DNA of 64,000 nt from Cytobacillus dafuensis (lineage in GTDB: Bacteria > Bacillota > Bacilli > Bacillales > Cytobacillaceae): contig NZ_CP042593.1 in the NCBI RefSeq assembly GCF_007995155.1, positions 3,824,001-3,888,000 of the forward strand, written 5' to 3'. The notes under the pieces were generated by a model. That model saw nothing but the letters and a program-made list of their open reading frames with translations, was not told where the DNA came from and searched no databases. A program made the translations under genes and the position numbers. Positions 50,512-59,085 of the stretch are shown in pieces (position 1 is the first letter of the stretch; every line of letters starts with the position of its first letter).

Positions 50512-51579
50512 TTACAAAATAATTAGTTCCTTCGTTGACTTCGTGATCACTTCATTGCCATCTTGAGTAATTAAAATATCGTCTTCAATTCGAACGCCAC
50601 CAAGATTAGGAATATATATTCCAGGCTCAACAGTAAGAACCATGTCAGGCTGTAGTATAATTTCGCAGTTCACATTCTTAAATGGCTCCTCATGAATATC
50701 TAATCCAATTCCATGTCCCGAGCCATGTCCGTATTGTTTTCCATAGCCTTTCTCGGTAATAAAATCTCTTGAGAGAGCATCTGCTTCTTCACCTGTGATC
50801 CCAGGTTTAATGCCAGATAGTGCTCTTGATAGCGCATTGTGAACAATATCGTAGATTCCTTTCAAATCTTCATTCGGTTCACCGACTGCAAGCGTTCTAG
50901 TTATATCAGATCGATACCCTTGATAATACGCACCAAAATCAAGGGTCACAAAATCGCCTTTCTCAATTAACTTACTGCTGGCCACACCGTGAGGAAATGC
51001 TGAACGATGCCCAGAAGCAACGATCGTATCAAAGGCTGAAGATGTTGCTCCTTGTTTTCGCATATAAAATTCCAATTCATTTGAGACTTCAATTTCAGAC
51101 ACTCCAGGTCTAATAAAATTAAGAATATGGGTAAAGGTAGCGTCTGCAATTTCTGCGGCTACTCTTATTGTCTTTATTTCTTCCTCGTCCTTAACCATCC
51201 GAAGCTCTTCAACAACCCCTGACAGAGGAATCATTTCAGCATTTAACTTTTCTTTGTATTCGGAATAAGTAAAGAAGTTTACATGTTTTTGCTCGAACCC
51301 GATTTTTGAAATGTTTAATCTATCCGTTTGGCGAACAATTTCGCTAAGTAATGCCGCTTTCGTACTTACCTCGATGATAGAGAAGTCTTTCGCCTGTAAA
51401 CTTGCTTGTGCGACATAACGGAAATCTACAACTAAAAATGCTTCGTCCTTTGTAATTAATACGAGACCTGCTGTACCCGTAAACCCTGTCATATATCTGC
51501 GATTCTGATCATTCGTGATTAGCATCGCGTCTATTCCAAATTCATTAAATACTGCTCTTAATTTTTCAAGTCTTTTCAC
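50512..51579 (-). CDS. M24 Xaa-Pro dipeptidase / aminopeptidase
   Basis: 355 residues, creatinase/prolidase fold. All five dinuclear metal ligands can be placed: Asp in TLDFGAYY, Asp in SDITRTLA, His in GHGIGLDIHE, Glu in LTVEPGIY and Glu in VRIEDDIL. Cytoplasmic. Splits imported peptides at a proline bond. Position within the peptide-transport/hydroxyproline cluster supports a role in freeing Pro and Hyp. The start after GGAGGGAT is clear. Confidence 0.93.
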   Translation of the reverse strand: MKRLEKLRAVFNEFGIDAMLITNDQNRRYMTGFTGTAGLVLITKDEAFLVVDFRYVAQASLQAKDFSIIEVSTKAALLSEIVRQTDRLNISKIGFEQKHVNFFTYSEYKEKLNAEMIPLSGVVEELRMVKDEEEIKTIRVAAEIADATFTHILNFIRPGVSEIEVSNELEFYMRKQGATSSAFDTIVASGHRSAFPHGVASSKLIEKGDFVTLDFGAYYQGYRSDITRTLAVGEPNEDLKGIYDIVHNALSRALSGIKPGITGEEADALSRDFITEKGYGKQYGHGSGHGIGLDIHEEPFKNVNCEIILQPDMVLTVEPGIYIPNLGGVRIEDDILITQDGNEVITKSTKELIIL

Positions 51580-51654
51580 AGCTTATCCCTCCATGTTATG
51601 TAAAATCATTCTTTGTGATAAAAATTCAACCTGTAACTCTAGTAAAATTGCCTA

Positions 51655-52014
51655 TTAAATTACTGATACAAGCAAAGTAAAACAGAATAATGCAGCTCCG
51701 GAAATAATGATTGGGTAGATATATAAACCTCTGAAGCTATTTTTTAAAGGTGTATCACGAGACTCACCTGTTTGTTCAGAAACATACTGCTCTAACTTGG
51801 AAGTATGTTGATAAAAGCGGCGAAAGCTATAGATGATACCGTCAAACATTCCGCCTTTAAGTACGAATAGTGCCCCTCCAATCATTAGTAACAGGAGTCC
51901 AATAAAAAATAAGAAATTGATAAAGCCAATCCACTTCCCATTTTCTAAAAAAAAGGAACCAATAAGTGCGATGAGAAGAGAAGTAAAAATTATTCTAAGT
52001 GTGATTTTAGTAAT
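51655..52014 (-). CDS. DUF3899-like membrane protein with apparent ATT start
   Basis: The frame from 52014 gives 119 residues: a first transmembrane pair (LRIIFTSLLIALIGSFFLEN and FINFLFFIGLLLLMIGGALF), a basic loop (YSFRRFYQHTSKLEQYV) and a last helix (YIYPIIISGAALFCFTLLV). This whole pattern fits DUF3899. The only ribosome site (GGAGGAG, 52021-52027) lies 6 nt before an ATT codon; no ATG, GTG or TTG occurs in frame before Met43 (51885), where the first helix pair would be lost. So either ATT starts translation or the start codon has mutated. Sits between the ATPase gene and the peptidase gene. Confidence 0.65.
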   Translation of the reverse strand: MTKITLRIIFTSLLIALIGSFFLENGKWIGFINFLFFIGLLLLMIGGALFVLKGGMFDGIIYSFRRFYQHTSKLEQYVSEQTGESRDTPLKNSFRGLYIYPIIISGAALFCFTLLVSVI

Positions 52015-52053
52015 CGAAATCTCCTCCTTATTGAATCCTTATTCTGCACACGT

Positions 52054-54051
52054 TTAGATAGCGTCGAAATGTTTTTTATAGTCCTGGAACTCCTGCTCTG
52101 TACACGAAACCCAATGCCCTTCCTTTACTTCCCTTAAAACAGGCTCTTCCCCCTTGCCATTCCAGACAAATTTTTTATCAAATTTTACTCGCTTCCGAGT
52201 TTTCTCCGTTTCCGGATCGGGTAAAGGAATGGCTGAAAGAAGTGATCTTGTGTAAGGATGTAATGGATTTTGGTACAGTTCTTCACTTTCAGCTAATTCA
52301 ACAATTCTCCCTTTATACATCACACCTATACGATCGCTAATATATTTCACCATAGACAGATCGTGTGCAATAAAGAGATAAGTAAGCCCTTTTTCTTTTT
52401 GCAGCTTTTTCATTAAATTAACTACTTGTGCTTGAATCGACACATCAAGAGCAGAAATTGGCTCATCTGCAATAATAAATTCCGGCTCGACAGCCAATGC
52501 CCTGGCAATTCCAATTCTCTGCCGCTGTCCGCCACTAAATTCATGTGGATATCGATTCGCGTGTTCGCGGTTTAAGCCTACCGTCTCTAATAATTCATAT
52601 ACCTTTTCCAATCTTGTTTTTTTACTTGCTGCAAGCCCATGAATATCCATGCCCTCTGCAATAATATCTGCAACTGTCTGCCGCGGATTTAATGAAGAGT
52701 ACGGATCTTGAAAGATCATCTGGATTTTTTGATTTAGTTTTTGAGATTCACTAGATGATTTTTTATCGTGAATATTTACATTTTTATATAGAACCTCTCC
52801 ATCTGTAGCATGATAAAGTCGGATAATCGTTCGACCGGTTGTTGATTTTCCACATCCAGATTCTCCAACAAGTCCGAAGGTCTCACCCTTATATATTTCA
52901 AAATTAATGCCGTCTACCGCTTTCACAACATTTGATCCAGATGAAAAATATTGCTTCAAATTTTTTATTTCAAGAAGCTTCTCCCTTTTTACTCTCTTCT
53001 TTGATAAACGCTCTTTTTGCCTTTCCTTTGAAAGAACTTGTCTATGTTTTTTTAAGGCATCTGGGGGCAGAACCTTAGGTGATTTTTCATGCAGCAGCCA
53101 AGTAGCTGCATAATGTGTGTCAGACACCTTGAACATAGGTGGCTCTAGTTGGTAATCAATTTTCATCGCATATTTATTACGATCGGCAAACGCATCACCA
53201 ATTGGCGGATTTAAGAGATTGGGAGGCGAACCAGGAATCGTTATTAGCTCTTCAGCCTCTTCATTTAGATTTGGCATCGCTCCTAATAGACCCCAAGTAT
53301 ACGGATGCTGAGGATTATAAAAAATTTCATCCACCTTTCCAATCTCAACAATTTTACCTGCATACATGACAGCAACCCGGTCTGCTATATTGGCAACAAC
53401 CCCTAAATCATGGGTAATAAAAATAATCGAAGTCTCCATTTTTTTCTGTAAATTCTTTAGTAGCTCGAGGATCTGTGCCTGAATCGTAACATCAAGAGCA
53501 GTGGTAGGCTCATCAGCAATTAAAACCTTTGGGTTACAGGAAATAGCCATCGCAATGACCACTCTTTGCCTCATTCCACCAGAGAATTGGTGCGGGTATG
53601 CTGTCAATCTTTTATTTGCATCAGGAATCCCAACCATTTCTAATAATTCAATTGCTTTTTCCTTAGCCTGCTTCTTTGGTAGCTTTTGGTGCTTTATTAT
53701 ACTTTCCATTATTTGTTTTCCGACAGTCATGGTAGGGTTGAGAGATGTCATTGGGTCCTGGAAGATCATTGAAATATCAGACCCGCGAATTTTCTGCATT
53801 TGTTTTTCTGTATATTTGACCAAATCTTTCCCTTCAAATATGATTTCTCCGCCTGTTATTCTTCCAGGTGGGTTCGGAATTAGTTTCATCAAGCTTTTAG
53901 AAGTAACCGACTTTCCTGATCCTGATTCTCCAACGATGGCAAGTGTTTCACCTTTATTCAGATGAAAAGAAACTCCTCTAACTGCCTTAACTTCCCCAGC
54001 ATACGTATCAAAGGATACTTGTAAATCTTTAACATCTAGTATTTTATCCAC
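52054..54051 (-). CDS. peptide ABC transporter, fused OppD-OppF ATPase
   Basis: 665 residues with two complete ABC ATPase domains in one chain. First: Walker A GESGSGKS (about residue 40), signature FSGGMRQR, Walker B VLIADEPTTALD, plus the OppD C-terminal extension. Second: Walker A GESGCGKS, signature FSGGQRQR, Walker B FIIADEPISALD. A Lys/Arg-rich linker joins them (about residues 325-355). Usually OppD and OppF are separate; fused forms such as GsiA exist. Energises the OppB/OppC permease. Start 12 bp after the oppC-like stop. Confidence 0.93.
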   Translation of the reverse strand: MDKILDVKDLQVSFDTYAGEVKAVRGVSFHLNKGETLAIVGESGSGKSVTSKSLMKLIPNPPGRITGGEIIFEGKDLVKYTEKQMQKIRGSDISMIFQDPMTSLNPTMTVGKQIMESIIKHQKLPKKQAKEKAIELLEMVGIPDANKRLTAYPHQFSGGMRQRVVIAMAISCNPKVLIADEPTTALDVTIQAQILELLKNLQKKMETSIIFITHDLGVVANIADRVAVMYAGKIVEIGKVDEIFYNPQHPYTWGLLGAMPNLNEEAEELITIPGSPPNLLNPPIGDAFADRNKYAMKIDYQLEPPMFKVSDTHYAATWLLHEKSPKVLPPDALKKHRQVLSKERQKERLSKKRVKREKLLEIKNLKQYFSSGSNVVKAVDGINFEIYKGETFGLVGESGCGKSTTGRTIIRLYHATDGEVLYKNVNIHDKKSSSESQKLNQKIQMIFQDPYSSLNPRQTVADIIAEGMDIHGLAASKKTRLEKVYELLETVGLNREHANRYPHEFSGGQRQRIGIARALAVEPEFIIADEPISALDVSIQAQVVNLMKKLQKEKGLTYLFIAHDLSMVKYISDRIGVMYKGRIVELAESEELYQNPLHPYTRSLLSAIPLPDPETEKTRKRVKFDKKFVWNGKGEEPVLREVKEGHWVSCTEQEFQDYKKHFDAI

Positions 54052-54063
54052 GTTATCATCCTC

Positions 54064-55080
54064 CTATTTGCGCATTTTAGGGTCTAAGGCATCACGAAGA
54101 CCATCTCCTATCAAATTAAAGCTAATCATGATTAAACTGATAATGATCGAAGAAAATACAAGCATATGCGGATAGATCCGCAATAGTTTATAGCCATCAT
54201 TTATTAAGGTTCCTAAAGAAGCGATAGGCGGCTGTAGCCCTAGACCAATGAAGCTTAAAAACGCCTCTGTAAAAATGGCCGTAGGAATGGTAAACATCGT
54301 CGTAATAATAATTGGCCCCATTGTATTAGGAATTAAATGCCTCCAAATTAATCGTCTGTCCTTAGCTCCAAGTGTTCGGGAAGCTAACACAAATTCTTGT
54401 TCCTTAAGCTTAAGAATTTGCCCGCGGACAATTCTAGCCATTCCAACCCAACCTGTAATAACCATTGCTAAAGTAATAGAAACAATCCCTGGCTGTAAAA
54501 CTAGGATGAGCAGAATAATAACGATTAGATTTGGAATTCCTACTAATATTTCGACAATTCTCTGCATAATATTATCAATCCTGCCTCCGTAGTAAGCGGA
54601 AATGCCGCCATAAGCAACACCAATAATTAAATCAATGAACGCCGCTAAAAAGGCAATATATAGTGAAATTCGGGTTCCTTCCCAAACACGTGTCCACAAA
54701 TCTCTTCCTAAATTATCTGTACCAAACCAGAAGTATTCAGTAATTCCATTTTCTTTATAGCGGTCTACTCCTTGCATATCAGTTCCATCAAGCCCTAACC
54801 AAGGAACTTGTTCAAGCACAGGGATCTTTGGAGGTAAATTAGCCCTTGCTAGATTTTGTTCATCGTAGCCATGATCGTTAGCATATGGGCCAAAAATAGC
54901 TAAAACGAGAATAATAGAAATTAATATGAGCCCCGTGAATGCAGCTTTATTCCTTCGAAAGCGTTTCCATACTTCTTGCCAATAGGTTATGGTCGGACGA
55001 GAAATGGCTTCTGATCCCTTCTCTAAATCTGCTGGTTGGAACAGGTCATCTGTGATTTCTTTATTGTTTATAATCATCAT
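54064..55080 (-). CDS. peptide ABC transporter permease (OppC/DppC-like)
   Basis: 338 residues. N-terminal cytoplasmic segment with the OppC_N motif (WQEVWKRFRRNKAAFTGLIL), a large external loop, then five helices with the EAA loop VLASRTLGAKDRRLIWRHLIPN and the C-terminal FNLIGDGLRDALDPKMR typical of OppC/DppC. Overlaps the OppB gene by 4 bp, so translationally coupled. Confidence 0.93.
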   Translation of the reverse strand: MMIINNKEITDDLFQPADLEKGSEAISRPTITYWQEVWKRFRRNKAAFTGLILISIILVLAIFGPYANDHGYDEQNLARANLPPKIPVLEQVPWLGLDGTDMQGVDRYKENGITEYFWFGTDNLGRDLWTRVWEGTRISLYIAFLAAFIDLIIGVAYGGISAYYGGRIDNIMQRIVEILVGIPNLIVIILLILVLQPGIVSITLAMVITGWVGMARIVRGQILKLKEQEFVLASRTLGAKDRRLIWRHLIPNTMGPIIITTMFTIPTAIFTEAFLSFIGLGLQPPIASLGTLINDGYKLLRIYPHMLVFSSIIISLIMISFNLIGDGLRDALDPKMRK

Positions 55081-56003
55081 TTTGTCCCCCCAGATAATCT
55101 TATCCTTGGATCAATTACGCCATATAAAATATCAACAATTAAAACTACACCGATAAATAAAATACTATAGAATAATGTCACACCCATAATCACTGGAAAA
55201 TCATTCGTCATAATCGATTTAACAAATTGCTCTCCGAGTCCCGGAACACTAAAGATCTTTTCAATCACCAATGTGCCAGTTAGAAGTGCTACTGTCATTG
55301 GTCCCAGTATAGTAATAATCGGGATTGCCGCATTACGAATTCCATGTTTCATGACAATAGAAAATTGATTTAGACCCTTTGCCTTCGCTGTTACAATATA
55401 GTCTTGTCCTAATACTTCAAGCATTTCTGTACGTATAAATCTCGCTATTGTTGCTATAACAAAAACAGATAAAGAAATCGTTGGTAAAATCGAATATTCA
55501 AATCCTTCCCAAAATGCTACAGGAAGCCATTGCAGCTTAACTCCAACCCAATATTGCAATAATCCAGCAAATACAAAGTTCGGAACGGATAATCCGATAA
55601 CCGCAATGATCATCGCTACATAATCAATCGCTGTATTATGCCTTATTGCGGCAATGATTCCGAGAATAAGTCCTATAATACATCCAACAATTAAGGATTG
55701 AGCCCCTAAAACAGCTGATGCTCCAATCCGTTCCCCAATAATATCTGAAACTGCTCGCCCATCATATTGAAAGGAAACTCCAAAATCACCCTTAAATATA
55801 TTGGTCATGTACTTGACATATTGAATAGGAACAGGCTCATCCAATCCATATCTTTCATACAGCCTTTCTTTTTGCGTTTCAGATAATCTTTCATCATTGA
55901 ATGGTGAACCAGGGAGTGTCTGCATTAGGAAAAATGTAAAAGTGGCAATGACGAAAAATGTTATTAGCATATAACCTATTCTTCCGAAAATATATCGGCC
56001 CAT
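55077..56003 (-). CDS. peptide ABC transporter permease (OppB/DppB-like)
   Basis: 308 residues, six helices. N-terminal GRIGYMLITFFVIATFTFFL and LPGSPF, then the EAA loop YIVTAKAKGLNQFSIVMKHG with GIRNAAIPIIT, and a C-terminal NDFPVIMGVTLFYSILFIGV helix; standard OppB/DppB layout. First gene of the transporter set; a sigma-54-like site lies 57 bp upstream. Confidence 0.93.
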   Translation of the reverse strand: MGRYIFGRIGYMLITFFVIATFTFFLMQTLPGSPFNDERLSETQKERLYERYGLDEPVPIQYVKYMTNIFKGDFGVSFQYDGRAVSDIIGERIGASAVLGAQSLIVGCIIGLILGIIAAIRHNTAIDYVAMIIAVIGLSVPNFVFAGLLQYWVGVKLQWLPVAFWEGFEYSILPTISLSVFVIATIARFIRTEMLEVLGQDYIVTAKAKGLNQFSIVMKHGIRNAAIPIITILGPMTVALLTGTLVIEKIFSVPGLGEQFVKSIMTNDFPVIMGVTLFYSILFIGVVLIVDILYGVIDPRIRLSGGTK

Positions 56004-56059
56004 TTCTTTCCACCTCCATCTAAGGGATTTTTGATTATGCCAGGATTAAAATAAAGTAA

Positions 56060-56075
56060 TGCAATTTTCATTCCA
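56060..56075 (-). promoter_or_regulatory. sigma-54-like promoter before the peptide transporter
   Basis: Minus strand TGGAAT-N5-TTGCA(T). The invariant GG (-24) and GC (-12) are present with correct spacing; -24 departs from TGGCAC at two places. Lies 57 bp before the oppB-like start. Weaker than the site at 62480. Confidence 0.5.
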
Positions 56076-56217
56076 ACTCGACAAACTTAACTAACATTCA
56101 GAAAATAAAAATTATTAAATCTTCATAATTCATTAGTGTGTAGAAATAATTTGACATGAGATGTATAATTTTTTTAAAATGTAAAAAAAATTTTCAAGTT
56201 TAGCTTTTAGAAAAATA

Positions 56218-56254
56218 AAATGGACAGACTCCATTAAAGTAGAGCTGTCCATTT
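56218..56254 (-). terminator. second terminator after the dehydrogenase gene
   Basis: AAATGGACAG/CTGTCCATTT stem with a TTATTTTT tail on the minus strand. Confidence 0.75.
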
Positions 56255-56312
56255 AAAAAAATTAAAGTTTTTTCGGTATATAATGCATATTATCCTTCAG
56301 GTTTATTGACAT

Positions 56313-56326
56313 TGAAAGCGCTCTCT
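56313..56326. promoter_or_regulatory. possible CcpA cre site
   Basis: TGAAAGCGCTCTCT fits 13 of 14 positions of TGWAANCGNTNWCA. It lies between two terminators, about 250 bp upstream of the transporter promoter, so its role is uncertain. Confidence 0.3.
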
Positions 56327-56376
56327 TCCCAGAAATCCGCACCGCTTATACCGACAATAAAATCTAGCGATAAGAA

Positions 56377-56407
56377 AACGGACAGCTTTTCAATGAAGCT
56401 GCCCGTT
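56377..56407 (-). terminator. first terminator after the dehydrogenase gene
   Basis: AACGGGCAGCTT/AAGCTGTCCGTT stem (one mismatch) followed by TTCTT, 55 bp beyond the stop. Confidence 0.75.
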
Positions 56408-56461
56408 CCTTTTTTAACATTATCTTTTAAGTAACGACTGTGACAGATGTATTATTTCAAA

Positions 56462-57964
56462 TTAGTACTGGTCATTCTGCTTGATATTAACAAAAACACT
56501 TTTCACTTCTGTATAATTTTGCAAGCCGTACTCTCCACCCATTTCACGGCCGATTCCTGATTGTTTGTATCCGCCGAAAGGCATTGTTTCCCATTCTAGA
56601 CCAAAATCATTGATCCAGACTGTACCTGTTTGCAGCTTACTGGCAATGTAGTGGCCTTTTTTGATATTTTCAGTCCAGATACTCGCAGCTAAACCGTAAT
56701 CGCTATCGTTTGCACGTTTAATGACTTCTTCAATCGTGTCAAATACGAATATTGACATGACAGGACCGAAGATTTCTTCGCGAGCAATGACCATATGATC
56801 TTCCACATCGGCGAAAATGGTTGGCTGTACAAAATACCCTTTATCAAAGGCTTTTTCTCCGCCAGCCACTAGTCGTGCCCCTTCTTTTTTCCCTTGTTCG
56901 ATATAATGAAGGACGGTTTGCTGCTGTTTAGCTGAAACAAGTGGCCCCATATCCGTTTCAGGATCCATACCAGGACCAATCTTTATGGCGTTTGCCCGCT
57001 CTGCTAAAGCTTCTACAACACGTTCATATTGACTCCGCTGTACAAATACACGTGTGCAAGCACTGCAGTTTTGCCCATGATTGTACATCGTTCCGTTAAA
57101 TGCACCTTCTATTGCTTCTTCAAGATTAGCATCCTCTAAAATAATGGCTGGTGATTTTCCGCCAAGCTCTAGTGTAACACCCTTTATTTGTTCAGCAGCC
57201 TTTTTCATTACTTCTTTTCCGACAGCTGTTGAACCAGTAAATGCGACTTTATCTACATCTTTATGCGTGATGATTGCTTCTCCCGCAATCCGGCCCGAAC
57301 CTGGCACAATGTTTACAACACCGTCAGGAAAACCAGCTTCTTTAAACAGCTTTCCTACATAAAGAAGGGATAGCGGTGTTTCGCTTGCTGGCTTAATGAC
57401 AACAGTACAACCGACTGCAAGTGCGGCTCCGAGCTTCCAAGCTGCCATTGCAAGCGGGAAGTTCCACGGGATAATTTGACCTACAACCCCAACTGGCTCA
57501 TGGACGGTATAGGTCACATAATCCTTCGAAATTGGAGTTGTCTTACCCAATAGTTTCGTCGCCCAACCAGCATAGTATCTAAAATGCCGAATTGTTCCAT
57601 CAACATCATCTGCAAGTGCGACATTGTATGGTTTTCCATTATCCAATGATTCTAGCTGTGCAAGCTCTTCACGGTTCTCTTCTAAGAAATCCGCAAATTT
57701 ATAGATCAGATGGGAGCGATCAGCCGCATCCATTTTAGTCCATTCCCCTTCATCAAATGCCTTTCTTGCAGCAGCTACCGCAACAGCAATATCTTCTTCT
57801 TGTGCTTCACTTACTTCCGCAATGACTTCTTCACTTGCTGGATTAACAACTGCAAACGTTTTACCACTGATCGTCGGAACATATGCACCGTTGATATATA
57901 GTCCTTTTACGCCTTCCAAAAATTCTTGCACTTTCGGTTTCAAATTGTAATTTGTCGCTTGCAT
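56462..57964 (-). CDS. aldehyde dehydrogenase, probable 2-oxoglutarate semialdehyde dehydrogenase
   Basis: 500 residues, NAD(P)-dependent ALDH superfamily. Catalytic Cys in GQNCSACTRVF, general base Glu in LELGGKSP, cofactor segments NFPLAMAAWKLG and FTGSTAVGKEV. ALDH sequences of this type are often called betaine aldehyde or generic dehydrogenases. The direct neighbour is the DapA-family enzyme that would make 2-oxoglutarate semialdehyde from the hydroxyproline route, so that substrate is inferred. Start at 57964 after GAGGAGTGAG. Confidence 0.85.
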   Translation of the reverse strand: MQATNYNLKPKVQEFLEGVKGLYINGAYVPTISGKTFAVVNPASEEVIAEVSEAQEEDIAVAVAAARKAFDEGEWTKMDAADRSHLIYKFADFLEENREELAQLESLDNGKPYNVALADDVDGTIRHFRYYAGWATKLLGKTTPISKDYVTYTVHEPVGVVGQIIPWNFPLAMAAWKLGAALAVGCTVVIKPASETPLSLLYVGKLFKEAGFPDGVVNIVPGSGRIAGEAIITHKDVDKVAFTGSTAVGKEVMKKAAEQIKGVTLELGGKSPAIILEDANLEEAIEGAFNGTMYNHGQNCSACTRVFVQRSQYERVVEALAERANAIKIGPGMDPETDMGPLVSAKQQQTVLHYIEQGKKEGARLVAGGEKAFDKGYFVQPTIFADVEDHMVIAREEIFGPVMSIFVFDTIEEVIKRANDSDYGLAASIWTENIKKGHYIASKLQTGTVWINDFGLEWETMPFGGYKQSGIGREMGGEYGLQNYTEVKSVFVNIKQNDQY

Positions 57965-57984
57965 GTTCTCACTCCTCAACTATT

Positions 57985-58884
57985 TTAGTTATTTACTGTT
58001 TCCAAACTTGCGAGTAGTTCTTTTAGCTTTTGCTCTTCCTCTGGCGATAAGCCTAAGCGTGGGTAACGTGCCGGTCCTCCCGCATGACCCATTAACTCCA
58101 TTGCTCTCTTCACGATTTGCACATATTTGCCTGATCCTTCTAAAAATGCACAAAGCGGCAAGATTCGGTCATTGATGGCCCATGCTTCTTCGATATCGCC
58201 ATTCTGGAAATGGTTAAACATGTCTGTTACAAGCTTTGGCACGATGTTTCCAGCAACAGAAATCCAGCCAGTGGCACCGACAAAATAAGATTCCATGACA
58301 AGCTCCTCTGCACCGCAGAACACTTCAAAATCGCCTTTTGCTTGTCTTGCAAGATCTCTTACTTTGCCAATTTCTCCGCTTGATTCTTTAATGTGTGTAA
58401 CGTTTTCGCACTCTCTTCCAATTTGAAGCATTAAATCTGTGCTTATATTCACGCCGGAAGTGAACGGATTATTATAAAGCATAATTGGAAGATTCACAGC
58501 ATCTGAGACTTCCTTGAAATGGTAGTAAATTTCATTTTCCTTAGGCTTCATGTAGTAAGGATTAATAATTAATGCACAGTCTGCACCATGTGCTTCAGCC
58601 TGCTTTGTATATTCGATTGTTTCTGTCGTTGTTTCAGCAGCTGTTCCAACAATAACTGGAATGCGGCCGTTTACTTCTTTTAATACCGTTTCTACCATTT
58701 GGAATTTTTCTTCTTTTGATAGACTTACAAATTCTCCAGTACTGCCGTTAATTACAAGTCCTGCAACACCTTGGTCAATAAAGTAGTTTACGTTATTTTT
58801 CACTCCACCCCAGTCGATTCCCTGTGCCTGTGTCATTGGTGTGATTAATACTGGATAAGCACCTCTAATTGTTGTCATGTTCAT
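57985..58884 (-). CDS. DapA-family lyase, probable pyrroline-4-hydroxy-2-carboxylate deaminase
   Basis: 299 residues, class I aldolase barrel of the DHDPS/NAL family. INGSTGEFVSLS is the GxxGE carboxylate-binding loop, MLYNNPF holds the catalytic Tyr, and THIKESSGE holds the Schiff-base Lys (around residue 165). In hydroxyproline pathways the member LhpC deaminates 1-pyrroline-4-hydroxy-2-carboxylate to 2-oxoglutarate semialdehyde; assignment rests on neighbours. Two ATGs compete: 58884 is 3-4 nt after GGAGG, 58878 is at better distance. 20 bp before the dehydrogenase gene. Confidence 0.82.
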   Translation of the reverse strand: MNMTTIRGAYPVLITPMTQAQGIDWGGVKNNVNYFIDQGVAGLVINGSTGEFVSLSKEEKFQMVETVLKEVNGRIPVIVGTAAETTTETIEYTKQAEAHGADCALIINPYYMKPKENEIYYHFKEVSDAVNLPIMLYNNPFTSGVNISTDLMLQIGRECENVTHIKESSGEIGKVRDLARQAKGDFEVFCGAEELVMESYFVGATGWISVAGNIVPKLVTDMFNHFQNGDIEEAWAINDRILPLCAFLEGSGKYVQIVKRAMELMGHAGGPARYPRLGLSPEEEQKLKELLASLETVNN

Positions 58885-58959
58885 TTTCCTCCTTAGAATT
58901 GTTAAAAACCATTACACCTTTCCAGCAAATTCGAATAATTTCTAATTGATAATGTGGGT

Positions 58960-59057
58960 TTGTCAGCCAATTTCGGCTGGTTGTCAGCGAATTTCTGCTA
59001 TTTGTCAGCCAATTTTATTGGTTTCTCAGCCAATTTCACCTATTTGTCAGCGAATCA
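58960..59057 (+). repeat. 21-bp tandem repeat, 4.8 units
   Basis: Units begin at 58960, 58981, 59002, 59023 and 59044: TTGTCAGCCAATTT + 7 variable bases. Period is exactly 21 bp. The first 14 bases are well kept (GCC/GCG variants), the last 7 differ in each unit. Located between the pseudo-racemase gene and the DapA-family gene. Confidence 0.9.
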
Positions 59058-59085
59058 ATCAAAGCAACACCTTTTTGAATGATCC

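Noticed and set aside
53101..53130. GTGTCAGACACC string similar to the palindrome at 6797
   Set aside because: It is inside the fused ATPase coding sequence and has no second arm; chance similarity.
58960..59057. CRISPR-like repeat array
   Set aside because: Units are contiguous 21-mers with no 30-40 bp spacers, and no cas genes are present; it is a simple tandem repeat.
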